NCBI RefSeq assembly: GCF_002005105.1
Contig: NZ_MSCV01000027.1
Span: 1-64,000 of the forward strand
DNA: 64,000 nt
From: Methylocaldum sp. 14B
GTDB taxonomy: Bacteria; Pseudomonadota; Gammaproteobacteria; Methylococcales; Methylococcaceae
Reading direction: 5' to 3'
The first letter of the stretch is position 1. Each line of letters begins with the position of its first letter. Of the stretch, positions 15,456 to 24,325 are shown piece after piece. The notes beneath the pieces were generated by a model. That model saw nothing but the letters and a program-made list of their open reading frames with translations. It did not search any database and was not told where the DNA came from. The translations under genes were made by a program, and so were the position numbers.

Positions 15456-17172
15456 CGTCTTTCCTCTCGATTTCGGCCAAGAGAGCACGCATCCGTACCT
15501 GTTCGACGGTGATGCATTCCCATAAATCGCTTTCCCGGAATTGTTTGCGCAGCGTTCGGCAGCATTCCATCAGCAGCAATAGATCGTGAAACACCTGATC
15601 GGAAATCTGACGGGACAGCAGAAAATGAAGCGGGAGTTCCAGAATCCCGGGCGGTTTATCGACGATCTCGAAAATCATATGTTCCTGCCCGTCCCGAAGC
15701 AGAACCGGCAGCCGAAGGCTATTTGGTGCCAGGGCTAGCCGTTCCTCGCTGGCCGATTGCTCGGACAGCCCGAGCAGCAGCCACCACCCGTACCAGGACT
15801 GATCGTCCCGGAAGTTTCTATCGGGTAAGTCGAGCACGAAACCATACCCGCTTTTCCAGGGGTGCACCGCCTCCTTGAAGCCGAGGCCCTGGGCGATTTT
15901 CAGCGCCAGAACGTAGGCCCGGCTGCGGAGTGATTTCAAATCGGTCTCCCTGGGCAAGCGTCGCGGTTCCGTATTCAGACGCTCGTCGAGAAAGAGCGCC
16001 GGCTCCGCATCGGTTTCGTGCCTCGAGAACAAGGGCTGATCGTTTGCGTTCGAATCGGGACCTCGATCGCTGTCGGCGTTTGACCGATCGGACTCCAATG
16101 CGGCCGTCGCAGCCGTACGCGCCGGACCATCGGCGTCGGGAATCGGTTGCGCTTTGGCTACCGGGGGCTTCGATTGTCCCCCATGGGTATCGTTACCGGT
16201 GCCTGAACGCCGTTCTTTCTGACCCAATGCAGCGACATCCGATTGCGCGCCACCCGGGATTTCCCGGTCCGCCATGGCTTCGTCCCGCTCCTCCGAGGTT
16301 TCATGAAGGAGCGCATCCACTTCGATTCGAATGCGATTCAGCGGACGGCCGCACAATTCCGCGAGCCGGCGGTCGAGTTCGCGCCGTACCGCCGTTAGGT
16401 CCAGCGTATCGCCGTCTTGCGCGGCCAGCACGTCGGCAAACCAGGGATCGAGGGCGGGAAGCGGCGCGGGTGCGGACGCTGACAGCGAACGATGCACGAC
16501 CCGATAGGCCTGCTCGATATCGCGGAGCCGGTCGATCTGATGGCGTCCCAATCCTCCCCGTAATGCCCTTGGAATCAAGGGTTCCAGAACTTCGGCGGCG
16601 TATTCGTAGCGGATCATCTGGCGGCGCGAGATCGTGTAGCCCATGGCAGCCAGCCGGCGCTGAAATTCGCTGCGGGACAATCGGTAACCGCTTTCCTGTT
16701 CCAATTGCATCTGGAGATCCTTCAAGGCCACGGCCTTGTCGATCAGCAGCATCTCGCCGCGCAGTTCGTTTTCGATCAGATGGGCGCTGAGGACGTGACT
16801 TTCGGATTGCCAGGGAACGAAGAGGCAGTGCACTCGGCGAAATGACTCATGCTGTGTCTCTTGCCACAGTTCCTTAAGGATCATCAGCCGAGTGTTGCCG
16901 CCGGACTCCACCATGAAGAGTTCGTCACCGGGGCGCCGGGTCACGGTGAGTGGATTGTTGAGGCCGCCCTGGGCACGGATCGAGTCCTTGATGTCGTGAT
17001 AACGGGGGTTGATTTCGCGCCGGGGATTGCGGTCGTACGGCTTGATCCGCTCGATCTCCAGGAACATTTGGGTCGTAGTGAGTGGATCGGTAGTGGGCAA
17101 ATCCCGGCTGGTACCGAAGTTTCCCTCCAATAAGAGGCCGCGCACATCGGGGATGGTAGTCTTGCGGCTCAT
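15448..17172 (-). CDS. ParB-family partition protein of integrative element
   Basis: A 574-residue protein. Residues about 40-130 form the ParB N-terminal nuclease-like/CTPase domain (IKPYDRNPRREINPRYHDIK, then SIRAQGGLNNPL, and ESGGNTRLMIL). A helix-turn-helix centre follows (GYRLSRSEFQRRLAAMGYTISRRQMIRYEYA), then a long low-complexity linker (about 290-385) and a C-terminal domain specific to ICE ParB proteins. It is expected to work with the adjacent ParA in maintenance of the excised form. It begins 10 bp after the parA stop and overlaps DUF2857 by 8 bp. Confidence 0.85.
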   Translation of the reverse strand: MSRKTTIPDVRGLLLEGNFGTSRDLPTTDPLTTTQMFLEIERIKPYDRNPRREINPRYHDIKDSIRAQGGLNNPLTVTRRPGDELFMVESGGNTRLMILKELWQETQHESFRRVHCLFVPWQSESHVLSAHLIENELRGEMLLIDKAVALKDLQMQLEQESGYRLSRSEFQRRLAAMGYTISRRQMIRYEYAAEVLEPLIPRALRGGLGRHQIDRLRDIEQAYRVVHRSLSASAPAPLPALDPWFADVLAAQDGDTLDLTAVRRELDRRLAELCGRPLNRIRIEVDALLHETSEERDEAMADREIPGGAQSDVAALGQKERRSGTGNDTHGGQSKPPVAKAQPIPDADGPARTAATAALESDRSNADSDRGPDSNANDQPLFSRHETDAEPALFLDERLNTEPRRLPRETDLKSLRSRAYVLALKIAQGLGFKEAVHPWKSGYGFVLDLPDRNFRDDQSWYGWWLLLGLSEQSASEERLALAPNSLRLPVLLRDGQEHMIFEIVDKPPGILELPLHFLLSRQISDQVFHDLLLLMECCRTLRKQFRESDLWECITVEQVRMRALLAEIERKDDG

Positions 17173-17182
17173 GGCGCGCCTG

Positions 17183-18010
17183 TCACGCCTTGTTCGGCGG
17201 TAACAGCTCGGCGAGCTTCAGATGAGGAAACAGCTCGACCACCAAACTCAGCATCGTATCCAGAGCGGTGGGGGATTGATTTCGGGATTTGCGCTCCAAC
17301 CGGTGGACCGGTTGCTTGTATGTGGCAGCCTCCCGGTAAACTACCGAGGCCGGAATCACCGCATCCAGAATGGTGATGGCGCCTTTGCTGGGAAGATAGG
17401 CTTCGCTGCGCAGCTCTTCAACGATGCGGCGGGCGTCCACCGTGCGGTCCTGTCGGTAAATGACACCGCGCAAAGGACCGATGGGGGCACCGAGGTAAGC
17501 CATCGGTTTCAAACGCTCCAGCATGGCTACCGTGCCGCGCACGAATTCGCGGGCGGAAAGAATTTCCGGTGGAATCGGAGATAACAGCAGATCGGCGGCA
17601 GCAACCGCTGCATCCTGGAGAGGCCCCACCGCACCCTGGGTATCGATCAGAATGAAATCATAAATTCCGTCGAATCGCGCCAGGATATGTTTCAATCGCA
17701 CCCGGCCATCCACCGCGTCACGAATCCAATCCCGCAGTTTTCCGTCGGGATCGTCGGAATACACCAAGTCCAGACGATCCAAATCGGTTCGGCTGATGAC
17801 GGTTTCGGTGCTGGCTGCCACCATCAATTCAGTCAAACCGTGAGGCGCCACCGATGCCAATCGGTAGTAGCTGGACAGAGTAGGCTGAGGATCTGCATCG
17901 ATCAAAAGGACCTTCTGCCCCAAGTCGGCCAGCAGCGCTCCCAGATTTGCGGTCAAGGTGGTCTTGCCGACGCCCCCTTTGGTACTGGTGATGGTAATGC
18001 AGATCGTCAT
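17183..18010 (-). CDS. parA: ParA-family partition ATPase
   Basis: A 275-residue deviant Walker A ATPase: KGGVGKTTLTANLGALLADL at residues 11-30, with the signature lysine Lys11, followed by VLLIDADPQPTLS and FILIDTQGAVG. It is the first gene of the minus-strand ICE module, which also encodes ParB, DUF2857, the replication protein and the TIGR03761 protein. In such elements the product stabilises the excised circular form. The divergent repressor gene begins 327 bp away. Confidence 0.9.
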   Translation of the reverse strand: MTICITITSTKGGVGKTTLTANLGALLADLGQKVLLIDADPQPTLSSYYRLASVAPHGLTELMVAASTETVISRTDLDRLDLVYSDDPDGKLRDWIRDAVDGRVRLKHILARFDGIYDFILIDTQGAVGPLQDAAVAAADLLLSPIPPEILSAREFVRGTVAMLERLKPMAYLGAPIGPLRGVIYRQDRTVDARRIVEELRSEAYLPSKGAITILDAVIPASVVYREAATYKQPVHRLERKSRNQSPTALDTMLSLVVELFPHLKLAELLPPNKA

Positions 18011-18337
18011 GGAGCCCTCACGCTTATCGTCGGTCTATCCCCATCCGGTATCGTCACGCGATCAGGGGTGCTTGGTTACCGAACTGGTCAATGATTTTTC
18101 GCCTTACCGCATCCGGTCGAAGCGCTCGCTGTCCTTTCAAGTGACCAATACGGGGCGTGGTACACTTCGCCTTCTTCCCGGATACTTACTCGGCCTCTTG
18201 CACGGACAGGATGGCTTGGGCTCGCCCGGAGGAAATCAACCCAAGAGGCTTGAAAAATACCTAAAAGGTATTCATATTGTCAATAACTATACCGCTGCGA
18301 CAAATTACCGTAGCGGTCAAAAATAGACCGTTCTGGC
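18011..18337. promoter_or_regulatory. Divergent control region between parA and the repressor gene
   Basis: Three short dyads lie near the repressor start: AATACC-TAAAA-GGTATT (18256-18272), ACCGCT...AGCGGT (18291-18317) and CGGTC-AAAAATA-GACCG (18314-18330). They are placed where a CI-type repressor would bind to control its own gene and the divergent parA operon. The region should contain both promoters, but I could not assign their boxes with confidence. Confidence 0.5.
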
Positions 18338-19045
18338 ATGAGAATTGAAGAGATTAGGCGACAAAATCTGATATGGCTGATCGAGCAGGACTATCAGGGG
18401 ATCGATGCTAACCTGGCGCGAGCTTTAGCTATTCAAGCGTCGCAGATTTCACGGATCTTTAGCTCCAATCCTGCGCACCGGCGCAATGTTGGACGAAATC
18501 TGGCGCAGAAGATCGAGAGGATTACGGGGAAACCGGATGGCTGGATGGATTTGGTTCATGAATTTGTCGACTACGAGGCAGGGATACAACGAACGCGCCA
18601 CGCGCCGGCTGAAAAGAGACCCCCTCTACCGCACTCGAACGTGGCGACCGTCCCTCCCATCAAGCGGGTGGTCCCCTTGATCGGCTGGAATGAGGCAGGA
18701 CGCTGGTCCGAGATCAAGGATGGACAACAAGCTCTGGAGAAATACCTCTGCCCCGTCGAGTGCAGCGAACACACGTATGTGCTGCGCGTCACAGGAATCA
18801 GCATGGAGCCACGCTTTCGCGATGGCGAATTAATTTTCATCGACCCGGCGGTTCCGCCGGAACACGGCAAATTCGTCATCGTTCGCCTGGAAGCCGACCA
18901 GGAGCCCGTGTTTCGACAGCTTATCATCGAAGGTGGCAGACGTTACCTGAAAGCGCTCAACGAAGACTGGCCGGAACGCGTGACAGAGTTGGGGGAGTCT
19001 GCCGTCTATTGCGGGGGCGTCATATTCAAAGGCGAGAAGATCTAA
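18338..19045 (+). CDS. S24/CI-type repressor
   Basis: A 235-residue two-domain repressor. Residues 1-75 form a helix-turn-helix domain (ANLARALAIQASQISRIFS). Residues 110-235 are an S24 peptidase-like domain with the cleavage-type Ala120-Gly121, catalytic Ser155 in GISMEPRF, and VFRQL at 191-195, where lambda CI and LexA carry the catalytic lysine. Here that position is Arg193. If the alignment holds, RecA-stimulated self-cleavage could be weakened or pH-shifted. It probably keeps the integrative element silent. It stands divergent to parA with dyads between. Confidence 0.85.
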   Translation: MRIEEIRRQNLIWLIEQDYQGIDANLARALAIQASQISRIFSSNPAHRRNVGRNLAQKIERITGKPDGWMDLVHEFVDYEAGIQRTRHAPAEKRPPLPHSNVATVPPIKRVVPLIGWNEAGRWSEIKDGQQALEKYLCPVECSEHTYVLRVTGISMEPRFRDGELIFIDPAVPPEHGKFVIVRLEADQEPVFRQLIIEGGRRYLKALNEDWPERVTELGESAVYCGGVIFKGEKI

Positions 19046-19195
19046 CCGCCCCTCGGCTTCTGCTGCTCGTTCCTCCTGTCGGAAAATCGGTCTAGAAAAA
19101 AGTAACCCACCTTGGTCCTGGCGCCGTTCTCTTGCAACGGCGCACCATTCGCGGAACTCTCCGAAACGAGAAAACCATAATGGCATTTACGTAAT

Positions 19196-19210
19196 ATACC
19201 ATTATGGTAT
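19196..19210. promoter_or_regulatory. 15-bp perfect dyad ATACCATTATGGTAT
   Basis: ATACCAT-T-ATGGTAT is a perfect dyad 50 bp upstream of the excisionase gene. A related half-site CCATAATGG occurs at 19175-19183. A TATTAT box overlaps its right edge. It is a likely operator for the excisionase/integrase promoter. Confidence 0.5.
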
Positions 19211-19261
19211 TATCTGGCCCGATCTCATTCATCGAGTCCGAGTTTTCGGAGAGAGTCTACT

Positions 19262-19648
19262 GTGACGTCCCCACCCGAGCCTCTGTTGTGGAGCATTGAC
19301 GAGACCGCCCGCCAGATGGGTGGGCTGTCGACCCGCACCATCCGCAGATTGATCGATCGCGGCGAAATTCCGATCGTCAGGATCGGAAGAGCCGTGAGAA
19401 TCCCCGCCCAGGCTGTCCGTACCTGGATAGAAGACAAAACTCAATCTGTGCATAATGGCCACCGCGCGGGGAATGTGCGACAGGAGATGAGCACATGCGC
19501 AAATTCAAAGAAGGTATTTATGAGCGGAAGGACTCGCAGTTCTTCTGGGCTTCGTTCACAGACGCAAGCGGAAAGAGAATTAGGTGTTCTACTGGGATTG
19601 TCAGGAGTCGAGGAAGTGAAGGGCGGCGCGAAGCGAACGCGCTCCTGA
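19262..19648 (+). CDS. Excisionase-type helix-turn-helix protein
   Basis: A 128-residue protein with a GTG start preceded by GGAGAG. Residues 8-58 are a MerR/Xis-like (HTH_17) domain: LWSIDETARQMGGLSTRTIR, then RLIDRGEIPIVRIGRAVRIP, followed by AVRTWIED. Such proteins are recombination directionality factors or promoter activators. The last 51 codons are read from DNA that also encodes the integrase N-terminus in another frame (154-bp overlap), so they may carry no function of their own. Overlap with the integrase indicates coupled expression. Confidence 0.75.
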   Translation: MTSPPEPLLWSIDETARQMGGLSTRTIRRLIDRGEIPIVRIGRAVRIPAQAVRTWIEDKTQSVHNGHRAGNVRQEMSTCANSKKVFMSGRTRSSSGLRSQTQAERELGVLLGLSGVEEVKGGAKRTRS

Positions 19649-20610
19649 GTAAATGGAAAACGGAGGTCTACGAGGAAGTCAAGTGGGGACGAAAGCCCGA
19701 TGGCAATGAGGAATGCGACATTTCCTTTGATGCAGTCCTCTTGGAATATTTCAAAGCGCGGCCTGTTACGTCGAAAGTGAAAAGCACTGCTCGCCATCTT
19801 TATCTGGCTTTTCAAGGGCGGAGCATCACGTCGATAGAAGACTTGGAGGTCAAAGCATACATCAGGCAAAGACAAACTCATGGCGCCTCGCCCGCCACCA
19901 TCAATAAGGAAGTTGGACTGTTTTGTGCGGCGATAAATTACTGTCGGGATGAACTCGGATGGAAAATTCCGAATCCTGCCGCGAAGAAGAAACTTCGAGA
20001 GCCCCAAGGTATAACGCGTTGGATAACGCCAGATGAGGCACAACAGCTCATTGCTGCCGCGAGAGACAATCGTCGCGCACCTTGGTTAGTGGACTTCGTC
20101 CGCTTGGCGTTGAACACGGGTTGTCGACTCGGCGAAATGCTCTGGTTGACGTGGGATCGCGTTGATTTTCAAAACAACCTGATTTGGCTCGGTGAACAGG
20201 ACCAGAAGGGTCGTAAGGTCAGCACCGTACCGATTAATCAGGAGGCGAGGGGTGCGCTGCTATCCAGGGCCAATTTCAGGGCCGGCTACTGCCCGGAGAG
20301 TCCCTGGGTGTTTTGCCGAAAGGACGGCGAGCGATTGACCACGCTTCGCCGTTCGTTCAAGTCGGCAATAAAGAAGGCAGGGATCAAAAAATTTAGGATT
20401 CACGACCAGCGTCACACCTTGGCCAGCTGGTTGGTCATGGACGGCGTACCGTTGTATACCGTTCGAGATGTCCTTAGGCACAGCTCGATCAAGATGACCG
20501 AGCGCTATGCTCATCTCAGCCCGGAAAATACCAGGGCTGCGTTGAGCCTCTTGGATCAGTCACGAAATAGTCACGTTGACGGTCGTGAAAGACCATCAAA
20601 GCTTGGCTAA
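19495..20610 (+). CDS. int: Tyrosine recombinase (integrase)
   Basis: A 371-residue site-specific integrase. Catalytic residues are visible: Arg211 in NTGCRLGEM, Lys241 in the beta-hairpin GRKVSTVPI, His303-x2-Arg306 in HDQRHTLASW, His329 in LRHSSIKMTERYAHL and Tyr338. The N-terminal arm-binding domain (1-70) contains GIYERKDSQFFWASF, and a SAM-like core-binding domain follows. The stop lies 14 bp from the 3' end of the tRNA-Arg gene, the usual place for an att site. Gln305 replaces the common Leu in HxLRH, a conservative change outside the catalytic set. Confidence 0.92.
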   Translation: MRKFKEGIYERKDSQFFWASFTDASGKRIRCSTGIVRSRGSEGRREANALLSKWKTEVYEEVKWGRKPDGNEECDISFDAVLLEYFKARPVTSKVKSTARHLYLAFQGRSITSIEDLEVKAYIRQRQTHGASPATINKEVGLFCAAINYCRDELGWKIPNPAAKKKLREPQGITRWITPDEAQQLIAAARDNRRAPWLVDFVRLALNTGCRLGEMLWLTWDRVDFQNNLIWLGEQDQKGRKVSTVPINQEARGALLSRANFRAGYCPESPWVFCRKDGERLTTLRRSFKSAIKKAGIKKFRIHDQRHTLASWLVMDGVPLYTVRDVLRHSSIKMTERYAHLSPENTRAALSLLDQSRNSHVDGRERPSKLG

Positions 20611-20624
20611 GTGATTGATTCGGT

Positions 20625-20701
20625 TGGCGCCCCGGATACGATTCGAACGTACGACCTTCCCCTTAGGAGGGGGACGCTCTATCCTACTGAGCTACCGGGG
20701 C
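20625..20701 (-). tRNA. tRNA-Arg (anticodon CCT)
   Basis: A cloverleaf is read on the minus strand: acceptor GCCCCGG/CCGGGGC, D-arm, anticodon loop CTCCTAA with CCT, T-arm GTACGTTCGAATCGTAT, and encoded CCA. Its 3' end faces the integrase gene, so it is the probable integration site. No second copy of its 3' end was found in the window. Confidence 0.95.
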
Positions 20702-20871
20702 GGAGCGGATTGATTTTGCCGTAAAGGCTTTTAGATCAGGCGGATAGCTTGAAAAAAGCGGCTATAGTGTACCTCTAAGACCCGCCCGAAGGCCAGTAAA
20801 TTCATATTTTGCCGCGTGATTTCGACTGTATCCTCCCGCAAAGGCGAGGGGAAATCTCTTGGAGCGTCCGG

Positions 20872-23800
20872 TCAATCGCTGGGATCGTCGCAGGCTTCCC
20901 GCAAGGCGTCCAACGCCGTAACCAGGGCAGTGAACGGAATCAGGGAGACTTCCGTAGATTCGTTAAGTTCCCGTCCGAATCGGCGCAGTTTCGCCAGGCG
21001 TTGTTGGAGACGCGGTCCGGTGAAAAATGCGGCCGGATCGCGTAATCCGGCGCGCAGCATGGCAAGGCTGAAGCGAACCGAGCCGGACTTCAGCCGTTCC
21101 AGTAATGCAGTTTGTACCCGGCGTTCCCAGCGGTTGCGGGGTTTTACGTCATCGAGCCGGGGAATCAGCCGTCTTAAGTCCAGATAGTCGGCGACCGCAT
21201 CGTTCAGTTCGGCTACCTTTGAAAGCGGCTCGCCCGTGCGGGCGGTCAAGTCGACCAAGGCCGGAAAGTTGTGCAGCCGTTCCATGAGCGCCATGAGACG
21301 GGCTTCTTCTACAGTGAAGCCCAAAGCTTCCGAATCCGAGATACGCTGCTCGTAATCCGGGAGCTCGCTCGTTGCGAGACTTTCCGCCAGATAAGCTAGA
21401 TGCTGTGCCAGGTCCGTGCGCCACAGGGCTACCGATTCGGGACTCGGATGCAGCGCTTTGCCTTTTTGCAGCGCCCACAGGCAGAACGAGTTCAGAAGGC
21501 TTTCCAAACGCAGCAAAAGCTCGAGCTGCCGAGCGGCTGCGATTCGATCGTCCAGAGCGCAGATCTTGTAGCGCAACGTACGTCCGTCGAGTACACGGTC
21601 GAACAGGAGATAAGCCCTGACGGCTTGATTGAGGAGAGAGGGCTCGAGTTCGTCGACCCAAACCAGAAAGCCCGCGCCGGCCTGGTTGATGAGCGTGTTG
21701 CAGATCACCGTGGCGGTGATTTCCTTGGCGAGCGAATGTTCGTCGAGCGCTTCGGCGAAACGCTCCCGTACCGCGGCCGGAAAATAGCCGGCCAGGCAAT
21801 CCCCGGCCCAGGATGCCGACAGAAACTCGGGGTTATCGAAGAAAGCCCGCTTCAAGGCTAGTTTGGCGTAAGCCATCAATACCGCGAGTTCCGGTCGGGT
21901 CAAGGCTTGTTGGGAGCGTGCCGCGATGTCCTTGCGGGACGGAAACGACTCCACCGCCGGGTCGAGCAGTCCAGCGTTGATCAGGCGCGCGGCGGCTTCG
22001 AGGAACGGTTCCGCATCCTGTAGGCAGCGTTGGTGGTCCAGCGAGAGACAGAGACTTTGCCAATAATTGTTGGCCAGGACCGAACGGCAAACATCGTCCT
22101 TGACTTCCGCCAGCCATCGGTCGCGTTCCTCCCGGTCGGCGATCAATCCTTTGTGTTGCAGAAGATTCATGAGGATCTTGAGATTGACCTCGTGATCGGA
22201 CAGATCTACTCCGCCCGAGTTATTGACCGCGTCGGTATCGATGCGCCCTCCGCTCAGAGCGTATTCGACACGGGCGAGTTGGGTGAAGCCGAGGTTGGCC
22301 CCTTCGCCGACGACTTTCGCCTTGACCTGGTTGGCGTCGACGCGGGTGCTGTCGTTGACTTTGTCGCCGACGTCCTCGTTGGTCTCGGTGCTCGCTTTGA
22401 CGTAGGTTCCGATGCCGCCGAGCCAGAGCAGATCGACCGGAGCAGTCAGCATTAGCCGGATCAGTTCTTCGCCGTCGACCGTGACGTGGTGCACCCCGAG
22501 CCACTCGCGGACGTCCGGAGAAAGTGGAATGTCCTTCGCATCGCGCCGGAACACGCCGCCGCCGGGCGAGATCAAGCCGCGGTCGTAATCGTCCCAGCTG
22601 GAGTAGGGAAGATCGAACAGGCGCTTTCGCTCTCGATAGGACTGCGCCGGGTCGGGACTCGGATCGAGGAAGATATGGTTGGCGCTAAAGGCGGCGCGCA
22701 GGCAAATCCTGTCGGACAGCAGCATGCCGTTGCCGAACACGTCGCCGTCCATGCTGCCGATGCCGATCACCGTAAACGGTCGGGTGTCGATATCCTGGCC
22801 CAATTCGCGGAAGTGCCGTTTCACGCACTCCCAGGCGCCGCGGGCGGTAATGCCGAGCTTCTTGTGGTGATAACCATGCGAGCCGCCGCTGGCGAAGGCG
22901 TCTCCGAGCCAGAATCCGTACTCCGATGCGATGATATTGGCGCGATCCGACAGCCGCGCCGTCCCCTTGTCCGCGGCGACCACGAGATAGGGATCGGCAT
23001 CGTCGTGGGGCACGACCTCGGAGGGGGCCGTCACGACGGTGCCTTGTAGATTGTCGGTCAAGTCCAAGAGCCCGCGAATCAGTGTGGAATACGCTTCCTG
23101 GACCAGCCGCTCGCGATCGGCCGGATCCCGCGCCGTCTGCTTGACGATGAATCCGCCCTTGGCCCCGTGCGGAACGATCAAGGAATTCTTGATCATCTGA
23201 GTTTGCATCAGATCGAGAATCTCGCTGCGGAAGTCGTCCGGCCGATCCGACCATCGGATGCCGCCGCGAGCCACCTTGGCCCCGCGCAGGTGTATGCCTT
23301 CCATCAGCGCCGAATGGACGTAGATTTCGAACAACGGCCTCGGCGCCGGCATGTTGATGATCCCGAGGCTGCTGATTTTGAAGGCGACGAAATGGTCCGG
23401 CTGATCCATCCTCCGGTAGAAGTTGGTCCGCAGCGTGGCGTCGATGAGGTTGAACAGATCGCGGAGGATGCGGTCCTCGTTCGAATCTTCCACCTCGTTC
23501 AGCGACGAGCCCAGTTCCATGCGGATCGGCAACATGGCTTCGTCCTCGCGCCGGGCGAGATCGATCCAGCGCCTGTCGGGCTTGAAGCGGCTCTCGAAAT
23601 AGTGAAAAAGCAGCAGGGCCGTTTTGGGATTGTTGAGCAGCGCCTGATGAAAGCGGAAACGGCCGAAACGGCTGCCGAGCTGAAAATAGTAGTTTCGGTA
23701 AGCGCGGAAGACGTCGATTTCCTTCCACGAAAGCCCCGTCAGCAGCAGCAAACCGTTGAGGGCATCGTTGTCCGCCCGTGCCGTCAGCAGTGCCATGAAG

Positions 23801-24231
23801 GCCTCCAGCAACGGCTCTTTGACGGGTATCAGGGAATCGAAACCGTCCGCGGCGGGCTTGACCGAGAAGCTGCGGATATAGATGCGCTGCGATCCGATCT
23901 CGCCCCTGAACTGAACCTGATCGACCACCCGTAAGTTCAGGTCCTGGAGGATCGGAATGATCTCGTCCAGGCTCCGCTCGCGCAGCCCGTAAAGCTGAAG
24001 GCGATGGAACGGATCGCCGAGTTGCCGGTCGGGTTCCCACAGGTCGACGGCTTCCCGGCCGGTTCGGATGACTTGTTCTACCTTGAATGCGTCACGAGTC
24101 GCCAACTGTGGAGGAACGAGCGCGCGGTATTCGGCGGAGAAAGCCTGCTCATAAGGAAACGAGGGGGCGGTTTGGTGGAATTCCCGAGCGGCCTGGTCGA
24201 GAAAAATTCTGAAGCTGCGTTCCCAGGGCAT
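20872..24231 (-). CDS. gdh: NAD-dependent glutamate dehydrogenase, large type
   Basis: A 1,119-residue protein that would oxidise glutamate to 2-oxoglutarate and ammonia with NAD. The catalytic core is recognisable: VHSALMEGIHLRGAKVARGG with IRWSDRPDDFRSEILDLMQT, VPHGAKGGFIVK, and ITARGAWECVKRHFRELGQD before a Rossmann region (VIGIGSMDGDVFGNGML). A long C-terminal domain follows (LGGIGTYVKASTETNEDVGD, then AKVVGEGANLGFTQLARVEY). It is about 500 residues shorter at the N-terminus than the 180-kDa GdhB class and fits the 115-kDa class. It is monocistronic and begins the chromosomal side of the tRNA-Arg junction. Confidence 0.9.
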   Translation of the reverse strand: MPWERSFRIFLDQAAREFHQTAPSFPYEQAFSAEYRALVPPQLATRDAFKVEQVIRTGREAVDLWEPDRQLGDPFHRLQLYGLRERSLDEIIPILQDLNLRVVDQVQFRGEIGSQRIYIRSFSVKPAADGFDSLIPVKEPLLEAFMALLTARADNDALNGLLLLTGLSWKEIDVFRAYRNYYFQLGSRFGRFRFHQALLNNPKTALLLFHYFESRFKPDRRWIDLARREDEAMLPIRMELGSSLNEVEDSNEDRILRDLFNLIDATLRTNFYRRMDQPDHFVAFKISSLGIINMPAPRPLFEIYVHSALMEGIHLRGAKVARGGIRWSDRPDDFRSEILDLMQTQMIKNSLIVPHGAKGGFIVKQTARDPADRERLVQEAYSTLIRGLLDLTDNLQGTVVTAPSEVVPHDDADPYLVVAADKGTARLSDRANIIASEYGFWLGDAFASGGSHGYHHKKLGITARGAWECVKRHFRELGQDIDTRPFTVIGIGSMDGDVFGNGMLLSDRICLRAAFSANHIFLDPSPDPAQSYRERKRLFDLPYSSWDDYDRGLISPGGGVFRRDAKDIPLSPDVREWLGVHHVTVDGEELIRLMLTAPVDLLWLGGIGTYVKASTETNEDVGDKVNDSTRVDANQVKAKVVGEGANLGFTQLARVEYALSGGRIDTDAVNNSGGVDLSDHEVNLKILMNLLQHKGLIADREERDRWLAEVKDDVCRSVLANNYWQSLCLSLDHQRCLQDAEPFLEAAARLINAGLLDPAVESFPSRKDIAARSQQALTRPELAVLMAYAKLALKRAFFDNPEFLSASWAGDCLAGYFPAAVRERFAEALDEHSLAKEITATVICNTLINQAGAGFLVWVDELEPSLLNQAVRAYLLFDRVLDGRTLRYKICALDDRIAAARQLELLLRLESLLNSFCLWALQKGKALHPSPESVALWRTDLAQHLAYLAESLATSELPDYEQRISDSEALGFTVEEARLMALMERLHNFPALVDLTARTGEPLSKVAELNDAVADYLDLRRLIPRLDDVKPRNRWERRVQTALLERLKSGSVRFSLAMLRAGLRDPAAFFTGPRLQQRLAKLRRFGRELNESTEVSLIPFTALVTALDALREACDDPSD

Positions 24232-24325
24232 AGTCTTTTTCTCCTGCCGAATCGGAATGCCGGTTGTATTCTCGGCTGGGATGGTTAGAGTTTCGCCGCA
24301 TCCGAGTTCGGCCGATTGATGAGGT

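Noticed and set aside
1-20624. A second att copy of the tRNA-Arg 3' end
   Set aside because: I found no second occurrence of the tRNA 3' sequence by eye, so element borders cannot be set.
22486-23934. Several plus-strand frames of 180-255 codons
   Set aside because: They lie antisense in the glutamate dehydrogenase gene and carry no motifs.
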